Counted from the first letter of the stretch, positions 9,936 through 18,835 are shown. The stretch is 64,000 nt of DNA from Methanofervidicoccus sp. A16 (GCF_003351865.1 NZ_CP022242.1:930001-994000); one strand, 5' to 3'. Notes: a model not told the origin generated them from the sequence alone. A program made the numbers and translations.

Positions 9936-10817
9936 ATGGAACGAATAGAGTACGAGATAAAACATGCTATAAAACACATGATGGAGACGAACTATCCAAG
10001 AAAGAGATTGTGGGATATGGATCCCAAGGTAAAAGATCTAATAAGAGGTATTAGGGCAGGGGATGACAGTGTAGTAATAGGTAGAAATGTTATAAACATG
10101 GAGGGGCCTTATCCCCTAAAGTTAGGTTCAAAAACTGCCCTTATCCATACCTCCTGTGATGTTGTAGCCATGGGGGCAAGACCTCTCTACGCCTTAGATG
10201 CCATCCAGGCCCAGAACGAGGAAGAGATAAAGATGGCAATAGAGGGGTTGAGGAGGCAGTCCTTAGGTTTAAACATCCCAATCGTCGGAGGAAACACTCA
10301 AACTGAGGAGAGTTTAAAATCCTGTATATCTGTAGTGGTATTTGGTGAGTTGATAGGTGATAAGGTAATTACAGATGGAGGTGCCCAGGTTGGAGATGTT
10401 GTACTTATGTTGGGGCATCCTGTAGAGGGAGATATTGGTGAGAGGATCCAGAGGGCTAAAAATAAGTACGATACATTTCTAAGTATAGTGGAGGAGGGTA
10501 TTGAGATTAACGCCTGTAAGGACGCTTCCAGGGGTGGGTGGTTGTGCAACATACTTGAGATGATAGTGAAGGCCAGGGTAGGTGTGGAAATAACCGCTAT
10601 ACCTTATCCCCGCTCCACTAGATACCTGGGAACCTATATAGTAAGTACTAGGGAGGAGAATTTAAGGGATATATTGGAGATATGTGTGGAGAAGAGGTGC
10701 CCTGTTATACCATTTGGGAGGATCATCGAGGAGAAGGTTTTTAAGGTGGGGAATAAGAAGTATATCAGTGAGGATGTTCTCAGAGATATTATTGCTAGGT
10801 TTCCCTATAAAAAATAA
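9936..10817 (+). CDS. AIR synthase-related protein (PurM/HypE/SelD superfamily)
   Basis: A 293-residue ATP-binding protein of the superfamily that includes PurM, HypE, ThiL and selenophosphate synthase. Seen: GDDSVVIG near the N-terminus, the central TSCDVVAMGARPLYALDAI metal/ATP segment, IVGGNTQTEE, and the C-terminal domain with GDVVLMLGHPVEGDIG and CKDASRGGWL. It lacks the C-terminal PRxC cysteine tail of HypE and the long glycine-rich N-terminal catalytic loop of SelD, so it is probably neither. It follows hypF by 750 bp on the same strand, too far for a tight operon. The substrate cannot be told from sequence. Confidence 0.75.
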   Translation: MERIEYEIKHAIKHMMETNYPRKRLWDMDPKVKDLIRGIRAGDDSVVIGRNVINMEGPYPLKLGSKTALIHTSCDVVAMGARPLYALDAIQAQNEEEIKMAIEGLRRQSLGLNIPIVGGNTQTEESLKSCISVVVFGELIGDKVITDGGAQVGDVVLMLGHPVEGDIGERIQRAKNKYDTFLSIVEEGIEINACKDASRGGWLCNILEMIVKARVGVEITAIPYPRSTRYLGTYIVSTREENLRDILEICVEKRCPVIPFGRIIEEKVFKVGNKKYISEDVLRDIIARFPYKK

Positions 10818-10915
10818 TAATTAGTAATACTTACTTCTCTAACTAAAAAAGTAAAATATATTTAGGAAAAAATTTTATTTTTATTATAAATTTTTATTAT
10901 TTTTTTAATTTTCCA

Positions 10916-11839
10916 TTATATATGTTTTGAGAGTTCTTGGAATATCTCTTCAACTAGTATATTTCTACCATATTTTCTACAATATTCTCTCAATATACTT
11001 ATCCTTTCATAAACAAGATCTGGATATTTTTTAGTTATTTCATAAATTGTATGAAGTGCAGTATTTCTTATAATTTCATTATCGCTGAAAATCAGTTTAA
11101 AAATGCTATCAATATACTTTTCTATTTCCTTTTTATCCAAATTTATTAGAACAGAAAAACAGTATGCTACATTTAATGGATTTAGTTCTTCTAATTTCCC
11201 TTTTTCAATGAGTTTTAAAGTTCCCTTTAAATCTTCTTTCTTTATAGGCGATTCTATTTTTTCTTCAGAGATCTCTAGTTTTTTAACTAGAGAAAGATTA
11301 AGAAGGGATTCTCCTAAATCAAGTAGTTTCTTAATTAATGCCTGCTGTTTAATAGAGTCCTTCAATTTAACAAGTTTTTCATATAGAGCATTTTTTCGAG
11401 ATTGGGCTTCATTTAACTTTTCAATATCTCCATAATTCTTTATCAGTTCCCAAGTATGCTCTCTTATAAGCACATTTACAGATTTTTTATTAATTTCGTA
11501 TATCTCTTTTTCCACATATTTAAAGTAATCTGGATTTTCTTTTAACAGTAATTTTAGACACATTAACGTATTTAATACAATTTCATCGTCATCACTCTTC
11601 AAAAACTTTTTTATGTACGGCAGTAGTTTTTTATGGTTCATCTTATGTTTTAAGAATATCTTCGTTAAAAGGTATATGGAATTTGAAGATAATTTTGTAT
11701 CATCTGATCCAACAAATTCTAGTAGATATTTTAAAAGAGACATATCACTTTCTATCAATTTTTGGGCTTTTAAAAGATGTCCCTTTTCAATAAGTTTTTT
11801 CAATTGAAGGGACTTTGGATATAAAAGGGGGAGAACCAT
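10916..11839 (-). CDS. Uncharacterised helical-repeat (HEAT/ARM-like) protein
   Basis: About 307 residues of amphipathic helices in pairs of 35-40 residues, for example FVGSDDTKLSSNSIYLLTKI, FLKSDDDEIVLNTLMCLKLL and IFSDNEIIRNTALHTIYEIT, each opening with an (S)DD/SDN turn: the look of a HEAT or armadillo solenoid used for protein binding. A lysine-rich middle part (residues 150-215) looks coiled. No catalytic motif, signal or membrane segment. The ATG at 11839 is preferred over the TTG at 11845 because GGTGAT lies 6 bases before it. It follows the 165-residue unknown by about 36 bp, likely one transcript. Base composition is more AT-rich than the neighbours. Confidence 0.65.
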   Translation of the reverse strand: MVLPLLYPKSLQLKKLIEKGHLLKAQKLIESDMSLLKYLLEFVGSDDTKLSSNSIYLLTKIFLKHKMNHKKLLPYIKKFLKSDDDEIVLNTLMCLKLLLKENPDYFKYVEKEIYEINKKSVNVLIREHTWELIKNYGDIEKLNEAQSRKNALYEKLVKLKDSIKQQALIKKLLDLGESLLNLSLVKKLEISEEKIESPIKKEDLKGTLKLIEKGKLEELNPLNVAYCFSVLINLDKKEIEKYIDSIFKLIFSDNEIIRNTALHTIYEITKKYPDLVYERISILREYCRKYGRNILVEEIFQELSKHI

Positions 11840-11875
11840 TAACAAATCACCCTATTTTATTAATTACATTTCCAA

Positions 11876-12373
11876 TTAATAGCATTCATAAGGTTCTATA
11901 GGTATCACCTTGTACGTTAGATCTTCTTTTTTAACCAACTCTAAAAACTTTGTACATTTTGAAGGATCCCTATTAGTAACAACAATATCACAAGTGGCTG
12001 TGTTAAAGTCCTCAGATATAATCTCAGATTTAATAGGGAGTGCCCCCGAGTTTATCAAAGAGTTTAATATTTCCTTATGTAGACTTAAACATTTATCCAT
12101 ATCCCCAGATATTCTAACAAGATATGAAGGAAATGCTATTTCTTGACAATTCGTAATAATAAATTCGTACTCTTGCAAAATTTCACAGAGTATTTTACAT
12201 TTAGTGCTAGTGGTTTTTACAATAATCTTTAAAAAATAATGGGAGTGGTTTAAAATATTCGTTATTTTTATACAATACATTTTTGAAATGTTGTCAGAGA
12301 TCAATATTTTAAGTTTATCAAAGATTTTTGCCTCACAGATACACTGTATAATGAATATCTTTTCAGAATCCAT
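11876..12373 (-). CDS. Uncharacterised protein, 165 residues
   Basis: Not recognised. The sequence is alpha/beta in character with alternating strands and helices, two apparent half-repeats (each with a strand such as YFLKIIVKTT or SYLVRISGDM followed by a helix), vaguely ACT/ferredoxin-like, and eleven cysteines spread without a CxxC pattern. It starts 15 bases after an AAGGGGGG site and leads a two-gene unit with the HEAT-like protein. Like that gene it is unusually AT-rich. No function proposed. Confidence 0.6.
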   Translation of the reverse strand: MDSEKIFIIQCICEAKIFDKLKILISDNISKMYCIKITNILNHSHYFLKIIVKTTSTKCKILCEILQEYEFIITNCQEIAFPSYLVRISGDMDKCLSLHKEILNSLINSGALPIKSEIISEDFNTATCDIVVTNRDPSKCTKFLELVKKEDLTYKVIPIEPYECY

Positions 12374-12694
12374 ATTCCCCCCTTAAACTTTGTAATAACT
12401 GGATAAAAACTTAACATTATTTATTTCTAAACCAATTATATTATAATAATCATTATAATAATCCATTATATATAATTTTATTTCCAATATTATTAATCTT
12501 ATCTATTAGGTCCAAATCTTTTTTCCTAAAATCTGGTAAACAGCATTTTATTTTAGTAATTAAACTAGAAATATTATATTAAAAAATCCAAATATAAACA
12601 TATGGACACTATCTATAAACCAAAAATTATATATAGAACTTTAAATGAACAAATAAGTACTTCCACACTTGTTAAAATTTTATAAGGTGATAAA
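12374..12694. other. Intergenic region between divergent unknown pair and DUF505 gene
   Basis: About 320 bp, AT-rich. A 42-codon frame without a start codon on the minus strand (about 12448-12576) looks faintly protein-like but cannot be supported as a gene. A TATA-like attatatatag near 12626-12636 and a GGTGAT before 12695 probably serve the DUF505 gene. Confidence 0.4.
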
Positions 12695-14422
12695 ATGTTT
12701 TTAAAGAAGAGACATTTGGAAATACTGAAACTTATGAAAAATACAACTAAAAGTAAAGAGTTAAAAAGTAAACTACCTGAAGAGTTTGAGGTAAGAATAG
12801 CAGAACTCTTTATCTTAGGATTTGTAGAGATATCTGGAGAGGACATAATCTTTACAGACGTTGGAAAAAGGATGGTGGAGTTAATCGACAAGATACCTGT
12901 AGAGGATATACCTGATGTGTATATAAATTCTGAGATTATCAAGATTATGGAACTCTTAGATAAAACAGGTTATGTCCCAGAGAAATGGAACAATTTACTA
13001 GTAGAGAGACATTTGGCAAATTCTGAAGGACTAACTGAAGTTGGGAAGGAGATACTCAAGATCTACAGAGAATCTCACCCAGTGGTATATTTAACACCTG
13101 ATATACTGGACTTTGTAAGAGGTATGCCAAAGATCGGCCTTTACGAGGAACTGATAACTTATAAGAACACCAAGAAACAGGGCGACAATATACTTAACGC
13201 CCTTCAGGCTATGAGATTACTAAGTATATCCCCTACAACTGAGGCTGGTAAGGCCTTCGCCACAACAGTGGCACTGAAGGAGGTATTGAAGATTGCCTCC
13301 ATGGTTCCAAAACTAGGTAGAACGTTGATCCTAAGAAAGGAAGATTTCGATGCAATGAAGAGAGGAGAGTTCAGTGAGGAGATGGTGGACAGTGGTTTCT
13401 GTGAAGAGGGGGAGATTACAGAGTTGGGACAGTCCATGCTAAACACCTACAGTGAGATAGGTAAAACCTATCAGGAGATAACACCTATCTATGTATTGGA
13501 GGACGAGATCAAAGTTTTAAAGACTATCGAGATTATCAAAGAGAAGTATGAAACCAACCCGGAGGTACTACCTACCTACAAGGAGATAAAAAAGAGAAGT
13601 GGAATTGAAGATTTGGGAGAGGTCCTTCACACATTGGAGTTTAAGGAACTTATAAGAAGGGAAGTTATAAAAAATAAAGATACATACTGGATGACTGAAT
13701 TTGGAGAGAAGGTTAAGGACTTAGGAACAGTAACTACCGACGGTATGAAAGCAATTACTTATCCTGAACACAACGATACACCTATCGCAGAGTGGGTGGT
13801 AAAGGGTAAAGAAGAGAAGGTAGTACAGAGAGGTATTACTGATAAAGGTAGTTTCTTACTGAAATTAACCAGATCCATTAAAAGAAGACCTTATCTGACT
13901 AAGTACGATATATCTGCCCTAATTAACATGCCAGTGAAGAGGTACATCCACAGGGACGAACTAGTTAAGTTGATACAGAAACACGTTGGTGGTGATGAGG
14001 AGGCAATTATTAAGGCTTTAAATGAGAGTGAGTCCAAGGGACTAATTAGAGAACTACAGAATAAGATGATTATTTTAACAGAACTTGGAGAGGGTGTTAA
14101 AGAGGCCGTTGAGATGGCAAAGGTACAGGAACTCCTATCTACGAAGTTTGCAATAACTCCAACTACCTTCAATATACTACTGGCAATATACAACAACAGG
14201 GAAGACTTTGACAGAGTATGGAGAGAGAAAAGTGAAGTTGGAGAGCATAAAGAGAATGAAATCATACTTCTAGCCAAGTTACTCCCATTAACTGTGGATG
14301 AGATAAAGAAGAGTCTGGTCATTTTGAAAAACGTTGGGTTAATTGGTAAGAAGGGCCTTACAGATGCTGGAGTTAAACTGGTAGAGTCCTATCTCAAACT
14401 CTGGAAGGGCATAAACAATTAA
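12695..14422 (+). CDS. DUF505 family protein
   Basis: A 575-residue member of a methanogen-centred family of unknown function. The protein is built of repeated winged-helix-like units: helix pairs ending in short turns such as FTDVGKRMVELI, LTEVGKEILKIY, ITELGQSMLNTY, MTEFGEKVKDLG, LTELGEGVKEAV and LTDAGVKLVESY. The motif (L/I/M)T(E/D)xGxxxxxx recurs at least six times, as in chains of wHTH domains. That suggests nucleic acid or protein binding, but no function is known. GGTGAT precedes the ATG by 4 bases. It stands alone and is followed by a hairpin and T-run. Confidence 0.82.
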   Translation: MFLKKRHLEILKLMKNTTKSKELKSKLPEEFEVRIAELFILGFVEISGEDIIFTDVGKRMVELIDKIPVEDIPDVYINSEIIKIMELLDKTGYVPEKWNNLLVERHLANSEGLTEVGKEILKIYRESHPVVYLTPDILDFVRGMPKIGLYEELITYKNTKKQGDNILNALQAMRLLSISPTTEAGKAFATTVALKEVLKIASMVPKLGRTLILRKEDFDAMKRGEFSEEMVDSGFCEEGEITELGQSMLNTYSEIGKTYQEITPIYVLEDEIKVLKTIEIIKEKYETNPEVLPTYKEIKKRSGIEDLGEVLHTLEFKELIRREVIKNKDTYWMTEFGEKVKDLGTVTTDGMKAITYPEHNDTPIAEWVVKGKEEKVVQRGITDKGSFLLKLTRSIKRRPYLTKYDISALINMPVKRYIHRDELVKLIQKHVGGDEEAIIKALNESESKGLIRELQNKMIILTELGEGVKEAVEMAKVQELLSTKFAITPTTFNILLAIYNNREDFDRVWREKSEVGEHKENEIILLAKLLPLTVDEIKKSLVILKNVGLIGKKGLTDAGVKLVESYLKLWKGINN

Positions 14423-14437
14423 ATATTTTTCTCGGAC

Positions 14438-14458
14438 AGAGGTTTTTACCTCTTTTTT
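14438..14458 (+). terminator. Hairpin plus T-run after the DUF505 gene
   Basis: A perfect 6-bp stem (agaggt at 14438-14443 with acctct at 14448-14453) closes a 4-base loop and is followed at once by a T-run, 16 bases past the stop codon. Archaeal termination mostly needs only the T-tract, so the hairpin may instead protect the 3' end. Confidence 0.5.
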
Positions 14459-14727
14459 ATAATCGATAAAATAAACTAGTGTACTAGAGATCATTATCGA
14501 GGAGTTTTAAATAAAAAATAATATATTATAAAAATTAAAATTAATGAAAGATGATAAATATATAACATGTAAATAAAATCCTGTAATATCCCTTAGAATG
14601 TTTTGAGCATTAAAAAACAGGTTTGGATCTCTATTTAACCCCTCTTCTTTCATTAAGAGTTTTTTATTTTTTATTTTATTATTTTTTTAACATTGATTAT
14701 AATAATAGGAAAAATAAGAAAAAGAGA

Positions 14728-14979
14728 TCAATCCACTTTCTCCACTTCAATCTCGTAATCGTGGATAACAGGGTTTGCAAGTAATTTTCTACACATCTCT
14801 TCAACTCTTTCTATCACTTTATCCTTATCTTCGCCCTCAATAAGGAGTTCTATACATTTAAAGGTATTTGCATCTTTAACCTCTTTGTATCCCAGGAAGT
14901 TCAAGGCTCTCAAGATAGTTCTTCCCTCTGGATTCAGCACTCCTTTTTTTAACTTAACAGTTACCACTGCCCTGTACAT
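14728..14979 (-). CDS. purS: Phosphoribosylformylglycinamidine synthase subunit PurS
   Basis: Small dimeric subunit of the three-part FGAM synthase (PurS-PurQ-PurL), step four of purine synthesis. The 83-residue protein shows the family pattern: YRAVVTVKLKKGVLNPEGRT at the N-terminus, LGYKEVKDANTFKCIEL in the middle and a CxKLLANPVIHDYEIEVE ending. The frame extends 10 codons upstream to 15009 inside purC, but the ATG at 14979 is chosen because a GGGAG site sits just before it and the family begins there. It follows purC by 20 bp in one operon; purQ and purL are not in the window. Confidence 0.93.
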   Translation of the reverse strand: MYRAVVTVKLKKGVLNPEGRTILRALNFLGYKEVKDANTFKCIELLIEGEDKDKVIERVEEMCRKLLANPVIHDYEIEVEKVD

Positions 14980-14999
14980 CCTAACTCCCTTATATATTT

Positions 15000-15728
15000 T
15001 TATATACATCCTATTCTCTTTGCTACAATCTCGTACTTACTTACAACATCTCCTAGATCCTTCCTAAATACATCCTTATCTAAAACATCTCTAGTCTCCT
15101 TGTCCCACAATCTCATAGTATCTGGACTTATCTCATCGGCAACGACAAGTTCTCCGTCCTTTGTTCTTCCTACCTCTATCTTAAAGTCCACAAGTATTAT
15201 TCCCTTCTCATCGAAGAACCTCTTAAGTACATCATTTACCTTTAGAGCCAATTCTCTCAACTTCTTCAACTCCTCCTCTGTAGTTAAACCTAAGGCAATG
15301 GCAATATCCTCGTTTAACATAGGATCTCCATATTCATCACTCTTGTAGTCAAACTGTACAATGGGCCTCTTTAACTCCTCTCCCTCTTTGAAGGGATACC
15401 TTCTACAGAGACTTCCCGCAGCAATGTTTCTTACAATTACCTCTATAGGTATGATTTCTACCCTCTTGGCAACCATATATACAGGATCTATATATCCTAA
15501 GTAGTGAGTAGGTACACCTTCCTTTTCCAACACCTCAAATAACTTGGAAGATATAAGGGCGTTAAGATGACCCTTTCCCTTCTTTACATCTCTCTTCTTT
15601 CCATCTCCTGCAGTTATGTCATCTCTAAACTCGATAAGTACTCTATCTTCATCTATTTCATATATAGACTTCGCTTTACCACTGTAAAGAGGTTCCCTTT
15701 TAAGTATCTCTTGGATATCTATATTCAT
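15000..15728 (-). CDS. purC: SAICAR synthase (phosphoribosylaminoimidazole-succinocarboxamide synthase)
   Basis: Ligates aspartate to CAIR with ATP in purine synthesis. Typical signatures: LYSGKAKSIYEID at residues 15-27, the DDITAGDGKK loop near 35-44, VVRNIAAGSLCRRYPFKEG-type segment in the middle (here IVRNIAAGS), and VDFKIEVGR and DEISPDTMRLWD in the C-terminal half. The 242-residue length matches bacterial and archaeal short-form PurC. GGGTGGAT precedes the ATG. It leads purC-purS on the minus strand, divergent from dnaG. Confidence 0.97.
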   Translation of the reverse strand: MNIDIQEILKREPLYSGKAKSIYEIDEDRVLIEFRDDITAGDGKKRDVKKGKGHLNALISSKLFEVLEKEGVPTHYLGYIDPVYMVAKRVEIIPIEVIVRNIAAGSLCRRYPFKEGEELKRPIVQFDYKSDEYGDPMLNEDIAIALGLTTEEELKKLRELALKVNDVLKRFFDEKGIILVDFKIEVGRTKDGELVVADEISPDTMRLWDKETRDVLDKDVFRKDLGDVVSKYEIVAKRIGCI

Positions 15729-16176
15729 TATTATCCACCCTTCTTTTTTTATTCATATTTCTTATTTTTTTATAATAATTTAAATATATATCTGTAGTTG
15801 GTGTATTTTAGTCATCTGTTAAGAATTGGAACCGTCCTTTTTAAAACCTCAAAGGTATTTTTAGAAAAAATATTATAGTTTTAATTTCACCTAAACTAAT
15901 TTTTATTATTCTTTATCATATTTTTATTAATTTTGTTCCAATTCTCCATCATTTTAATCAAACTACAATTTAACGAATATGATCTTATTATTTAACTCCT
16001 TTTCTAATAGAATATCTTGTTTTAACAATGATATCCCCTCTATCCTATTTATTTAATCTTAATATTTCAATATACATAAATTATAATTAAAATAAGTTTA
16101 AATAGATTGTTATATTATTATTTTTATATAAAAATTCAAAAGCGAGATTACTGTTGGCATCAAGGAGGGATGTTAT
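15729..16176. other. Intergenic region between divergent purC and dnaG, with an 11-bp inverted repeat
   Basis: A 448-bp gap. agaattggaac at 15822-15832 is perfectly inverted as gttccaattct at 15935-15945, 102 bp apart. Nothing else in the gap resembles the R1-R3 elements. AAGGAGG before 16177 is the dnaG ribosome binding site. Confidence 0.45.
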
Positions 16177-17433
16177 ATGGATTTTGGCACTACTAAGTAC
16201 ATCATATACGCTGAACTTGTTGCAGATGGATACGTGGAAAAAAATGATATAATAGGTGCGATATTTGGGCAAACTGAGGGATTACTAGGGGGTGATTTAG
16301 ATTTAAGGGATCTCCAGAAGAGTGGGAGGATTGGGCGGATAGATGTTGAAGTTACCAACAACAGCAACGGGAAATCCTATGCAAAGATAACCTTGCCATC
16401 TAGTTTAGATAGGATTGAGACAGCGATTATTGCTGCGACGTTGGAAACTATTGACAGGGTAGGACCTTGTTCAGCCAAGGTAGAAGTGAAAGATATAAGG
16501 GATATTCGTCTTGAAAAACGTAAGTATATTACAAATAGGGCGAAGGAACTTTTGGAAACCCTTATGGATAGTATGACAGATATCCATGATATATCAGAGG
16601 AGATCAGGGAGCATATTAGAACTAGAGAGATAGTTGAATACGGTGAAGAGAAGTTACCTGCAGGTCCAAATATAGATAGTTCAGATAGTATAATAGTGGT
16701 AGAGGGAAGGGCAGATGTTTTAAATCTCCTAAGATGTGGGATCAAGAACGTAATAGCAGTTGGAGGTATCTCCATACCTAAGACTATTGTAGAACTGTCC
16801 AAAAAGAAAATTACCACCATATTTATCGATGGAGATAGAGGAGGAGAACTTATACTGAAGGAATCCCTTCAGAGGTGTGATATAGACTACATTGCGAGGG
16901 CTCCCAAAGGTAAGGAGGTAGAGGAACTCTCTAAGAAAGAGGTATTAAAGTATTTAAGGCTAAGGGTACCAGTAGAGCAGTATTTACAACAGGTAAATAG
17001 ATGTAACGACCTCAGTAGAAGTGTAGTAGAGACATCTAAGGAGGAGGAAATTACTAGTACAGACTTTAACTCGAAGGAGGAGTGCCCTAAGGAGGATAGT
17101 AATAACAAGGAAACACTTACTTACGAGGTACTAAAGAGTGAAAATTATGAGTTAAAATTGGAGTATATTAGATCATCAATTGAAAACATTAAAGGAACTA
17201 ACAAGATAAAGTTGATATCTCCAAACTTTGAAAAGGTACTGTCTATGGAAGAGTTATCAGAGGATTTACTTACTGATGTTTATTTTATTATCACAGACAC
17301 TCCAATAACCCAGCAATTGATAGATAGATTTTTTAACAATGTCAACTCTAACTTAGTTATAATTGGAAGGGAAACACATATAACTAAAAAACCGCCTAAT
17401 TTAAAGATCTTGAAGTATGAGGATGTGATGTAG
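16177..17433 (+). CDS. dnaG: Archaeal DnaG-like primase / exosome-associated DnaG
   Basis: Archaeal DnaG has primase activity in vitro and is also a stable exosome subunit that favours poly(A) RNA. Domains: N-terminal region about 1-165 with GQTEGLLGGDLDLRDLQ, a central TOPRIM domain with catalytic glutamate in VVEGRADVL (Glu176) and the acidic DGDRGG at 218-223, then a poorly conserved C-terminal half. The 418-residue length is normal; zinc-finger and helicase-binding domains of bacterial DnaG are absent, as expected. AAGGAGG precedes the ATG. The tail from about 285 (rich in Glu, Ser, Asn) is a likely flexible linker before a final domain. Confidence 0.95.
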   Translation: MDFGTTKYIIYAELVADGYVEKNDIIGAIFGQTEGLLGGDLDLRDLQKSGRIGRIDVEVTNNSNGKSYAKITLPSSLDRIETAIIAATLETIDRVGPCSAKVEVKDIRDIRLEKRKYITNRAKELLETLMDSMTDIHDISEEIREHIRTREIVEYGEEKLPAGPNIDSSDSIIVVEGRADVLNLLRCGIKNVIAVGGISIPKTIVELSKKKITTIFIDGDRGGELILKESLQRCDIDYIARAPKGKEVEELSKKEVLKYLRLRVPVEQYLQQVNRCNDLSRSVVETSKEEEITSTDFNSKEECPKEDSNNKETLTYEVLKSENYELKLEYIRSSIENIKGTNKIKLISPNFEKVLSMEELSEDLLTDVYFIITDTPITQQLIDRFFNNVNSNLVIIGRETHITKKPPNLKILKYEDVM

Positions 17434-17891
17434 TTAAAAATAATATTTCCCGTTGGACATCTTGGATCATTGAAAAATAATTTTTAAGGTTAAGTATTCT
17501 TTAATAATTATTATAAAAGTTATAATTATTATAAAATCTTAGAAAAGGATAGGTGAAAAGGAAGCAAAACTCTATTGGCCCTTAAAGGTGTTTATTTTCT
17601 ACACAGTCCTATAGATGGAAGTCTCTTAAAGATGAAAATTCATACCTTAAAGTATTAAAGATAGTTCAGAAAAATGTAAATATAGAAAATTTTTTATTCT
17701 CTATTTTATCATTGTCCATTATTTCATTGTTTTTTATTTTTATTATCATTTTTATTATTCCTTTAATAAAGAATTAAGAAATATATAATTAAAATTACGA
17801 TTAATAAGTAGGATTGGCTTAATAGGAAACTACTAATAGATGAGATAAACATTAAACTGATAAAAACCCTCTTCTCTTTTTAGGTGATTGT
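17434..17891. other. Intergenic region, no gene recognised
   Basis: About 460 bp of AT-rich DNA downstream of dnaG with several T-runs. No ORF or RNA-like structure was supported. The end holds an AGGTGAT site for the UPF0058 gene. Confidence 0.5.
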
Positions 17892-18215
17892 ATGCACAAA
17901 GATGAACTTATTCAATTACATCAACTTTTAGTATATATGAGAAAGATATTGAAAAAGAAATTTGGAGATTCTATCGATATGTATTTTACATCCTATGATA
18001 ATCTAAAAATATACCCTCATCATATACATAGGACTAAATCTGAACATACTTATGCCATATTTCTACTGGCAAGTGGTATAGCAAAGGTATTATCGGAGTA
18101 TGGGAACGTCCCAAGGAGTGTAGCCAGTAGACTAAAAAGTACAGGGGAGAGAATAGAGAGGGAACTTGTAAGGCAGAGAAGAATAGACAATAAATTTAAA
18201 AAGAATATAATATAG
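17892..18215 (+). CDS. UPF0058 family protein (copy 1)
   Basis: A 107-residue helical protein of an archaeal family with no known function. The hallmark is the conserved YPHHIHRTKSEHTYAIFLLAS stretch, with the PHHIHR histidine cluster near residues 51-56 followed by a helix, after an N-terminal helix opening HKDELIQLHQLLVYMR. The first ATG follows AGGTGAT. Eight bases separate its stop from the next gene (UPF0179), so they form one unit. A second paralogue lies at 55170-55541. Confidence 0.87.
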   Translation: MHKDELIQLHQLLVYMRKILKKKFGDSIDMYFTSYDNLKIYPHHIHRTKSEHTYAIFLLASGIAKVLSEYGNVPRSVASRLKSTGERIERELVRQRRIDNKFKKNII

Positions 18216-18223
18216 GGATTATT

Positions 18224-18661
18224 ATGGAGAAGAAGATCACATTAATTGGAAGTAGATTGGCGAAGACTGGGAATGAATTCATCTACTGTGGAATGTTAAA
18301 GGAGTGTGAGAGTTGTAAGTTTAAAAAAATCTGTCATGAGGGCATGATTGTAGGGAGGAGATACAGGATCCTCAGTGTCAGATCTGCAGATCATCCCTGT
18401 AAGATCCATGAATGTGGAGTTAAGGTTGTAGAAATTGAAGTATCTCAGGAGATACCTATGTTAATAGAATCGAGAAAGGCGTTAGAGGGTTTAACCCTAT
18501 CTAATGGTACAAAGTGCAACAATATATTTTGTGAAAACTATCCACTATGTAATCCAGAGGGACTGTCTGAGAAGTTTAAAATAGTAAAGGTATTTAAAAA
18601 TAAGGTGTCCTGTCCTAAAGGACACTCCCTGAGGAAGGTATTAGTATCTCCAGTAGATTGA
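18224..18661 (+). CDS. UPF0179 family cysteine-rich protein
   Basis: A 145-residue archaeal protein of unknown function. Ten or so cysteines form two clusters: CGMLKECESCKFKKICHEG near residues 22-40 and CNNIFCENYPLCNP near 106-119, plus CPKGHS near 134, a spacing suggestive of metal or Fe-S binding. Family recognised from these motifs. The ATG lies 8 bases after the UPF0058 stop with a short GGGATT site. Metal binding is inferred. Confidence 0.87.
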   Translation: MEKKITLIGSRLAKTGNEFIYCGMLKECESCKFKKICHEGMIVGRRYRILSVRSADHPCKIHECGVKVVEIEVSQEIPMLIESRKALEGLTLSNGTKCNNIFCENYPLCNPEGLSEKFKIVKVFKNKVSCPKGHSLRKVLVSPVD

Positions 18662-18694
18662 AAAATTTTTATAAAAAAAGAGTAAAATATAAAC

Positions 18695-18752
18695 TGCTCA
18701 GCTGTCCCCGATGTCATCACCGATCAGTGAAGTCGGCACTCATCATTGCAGT
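18695..18752 (-). ncRNA. C/D box sRNA (2'-O-methylation guide), predicted
   Basis: On the minus strand the order is C box atgatga (18746-18740), a 12-nt guide gtgccgacttca, D' box ctga (18727-18724), a 4-nt spacer, C' box gtgatga (18720-18714), a 12-nt guide catcggggacag, and D box ctga (18701-18698). All four boxes match the consensus RUGAUGA/CUGA, and both guides are the usual archaeal 12 nt, making about 58 nt in all. The patch is much richer in G+C than the flanking intergenic DNA, as for ncRNAs in AT-rich thermophiles. It lies antisense between UPF0179 and the marker-15 gene. Targets should be the nucleotides pairing with the fifth base before D and D'; I did not identify them. Confidence 0.85.
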
Positions 18753-18835
18753 GTAATATTACAATGTTGAAAGATTAATATTTAATATTTTTTATCATTA
18801 ATAATAATATTTTTTATCACTTATACGGTGATACT

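Noticed and set aside
12448-12576. 42-codon open stretch on the minus strand with a CCLPDF segment
   Set aside because: No start codon, bounded by stops, no homology recognised; too little to call a gene or pseudogene.
14980-15009. Upstream start for purS overlapping purC
   Set aside because: The ten extra residues are absent from the PurS family and the ribosome binding site fits the ATG at 14979.
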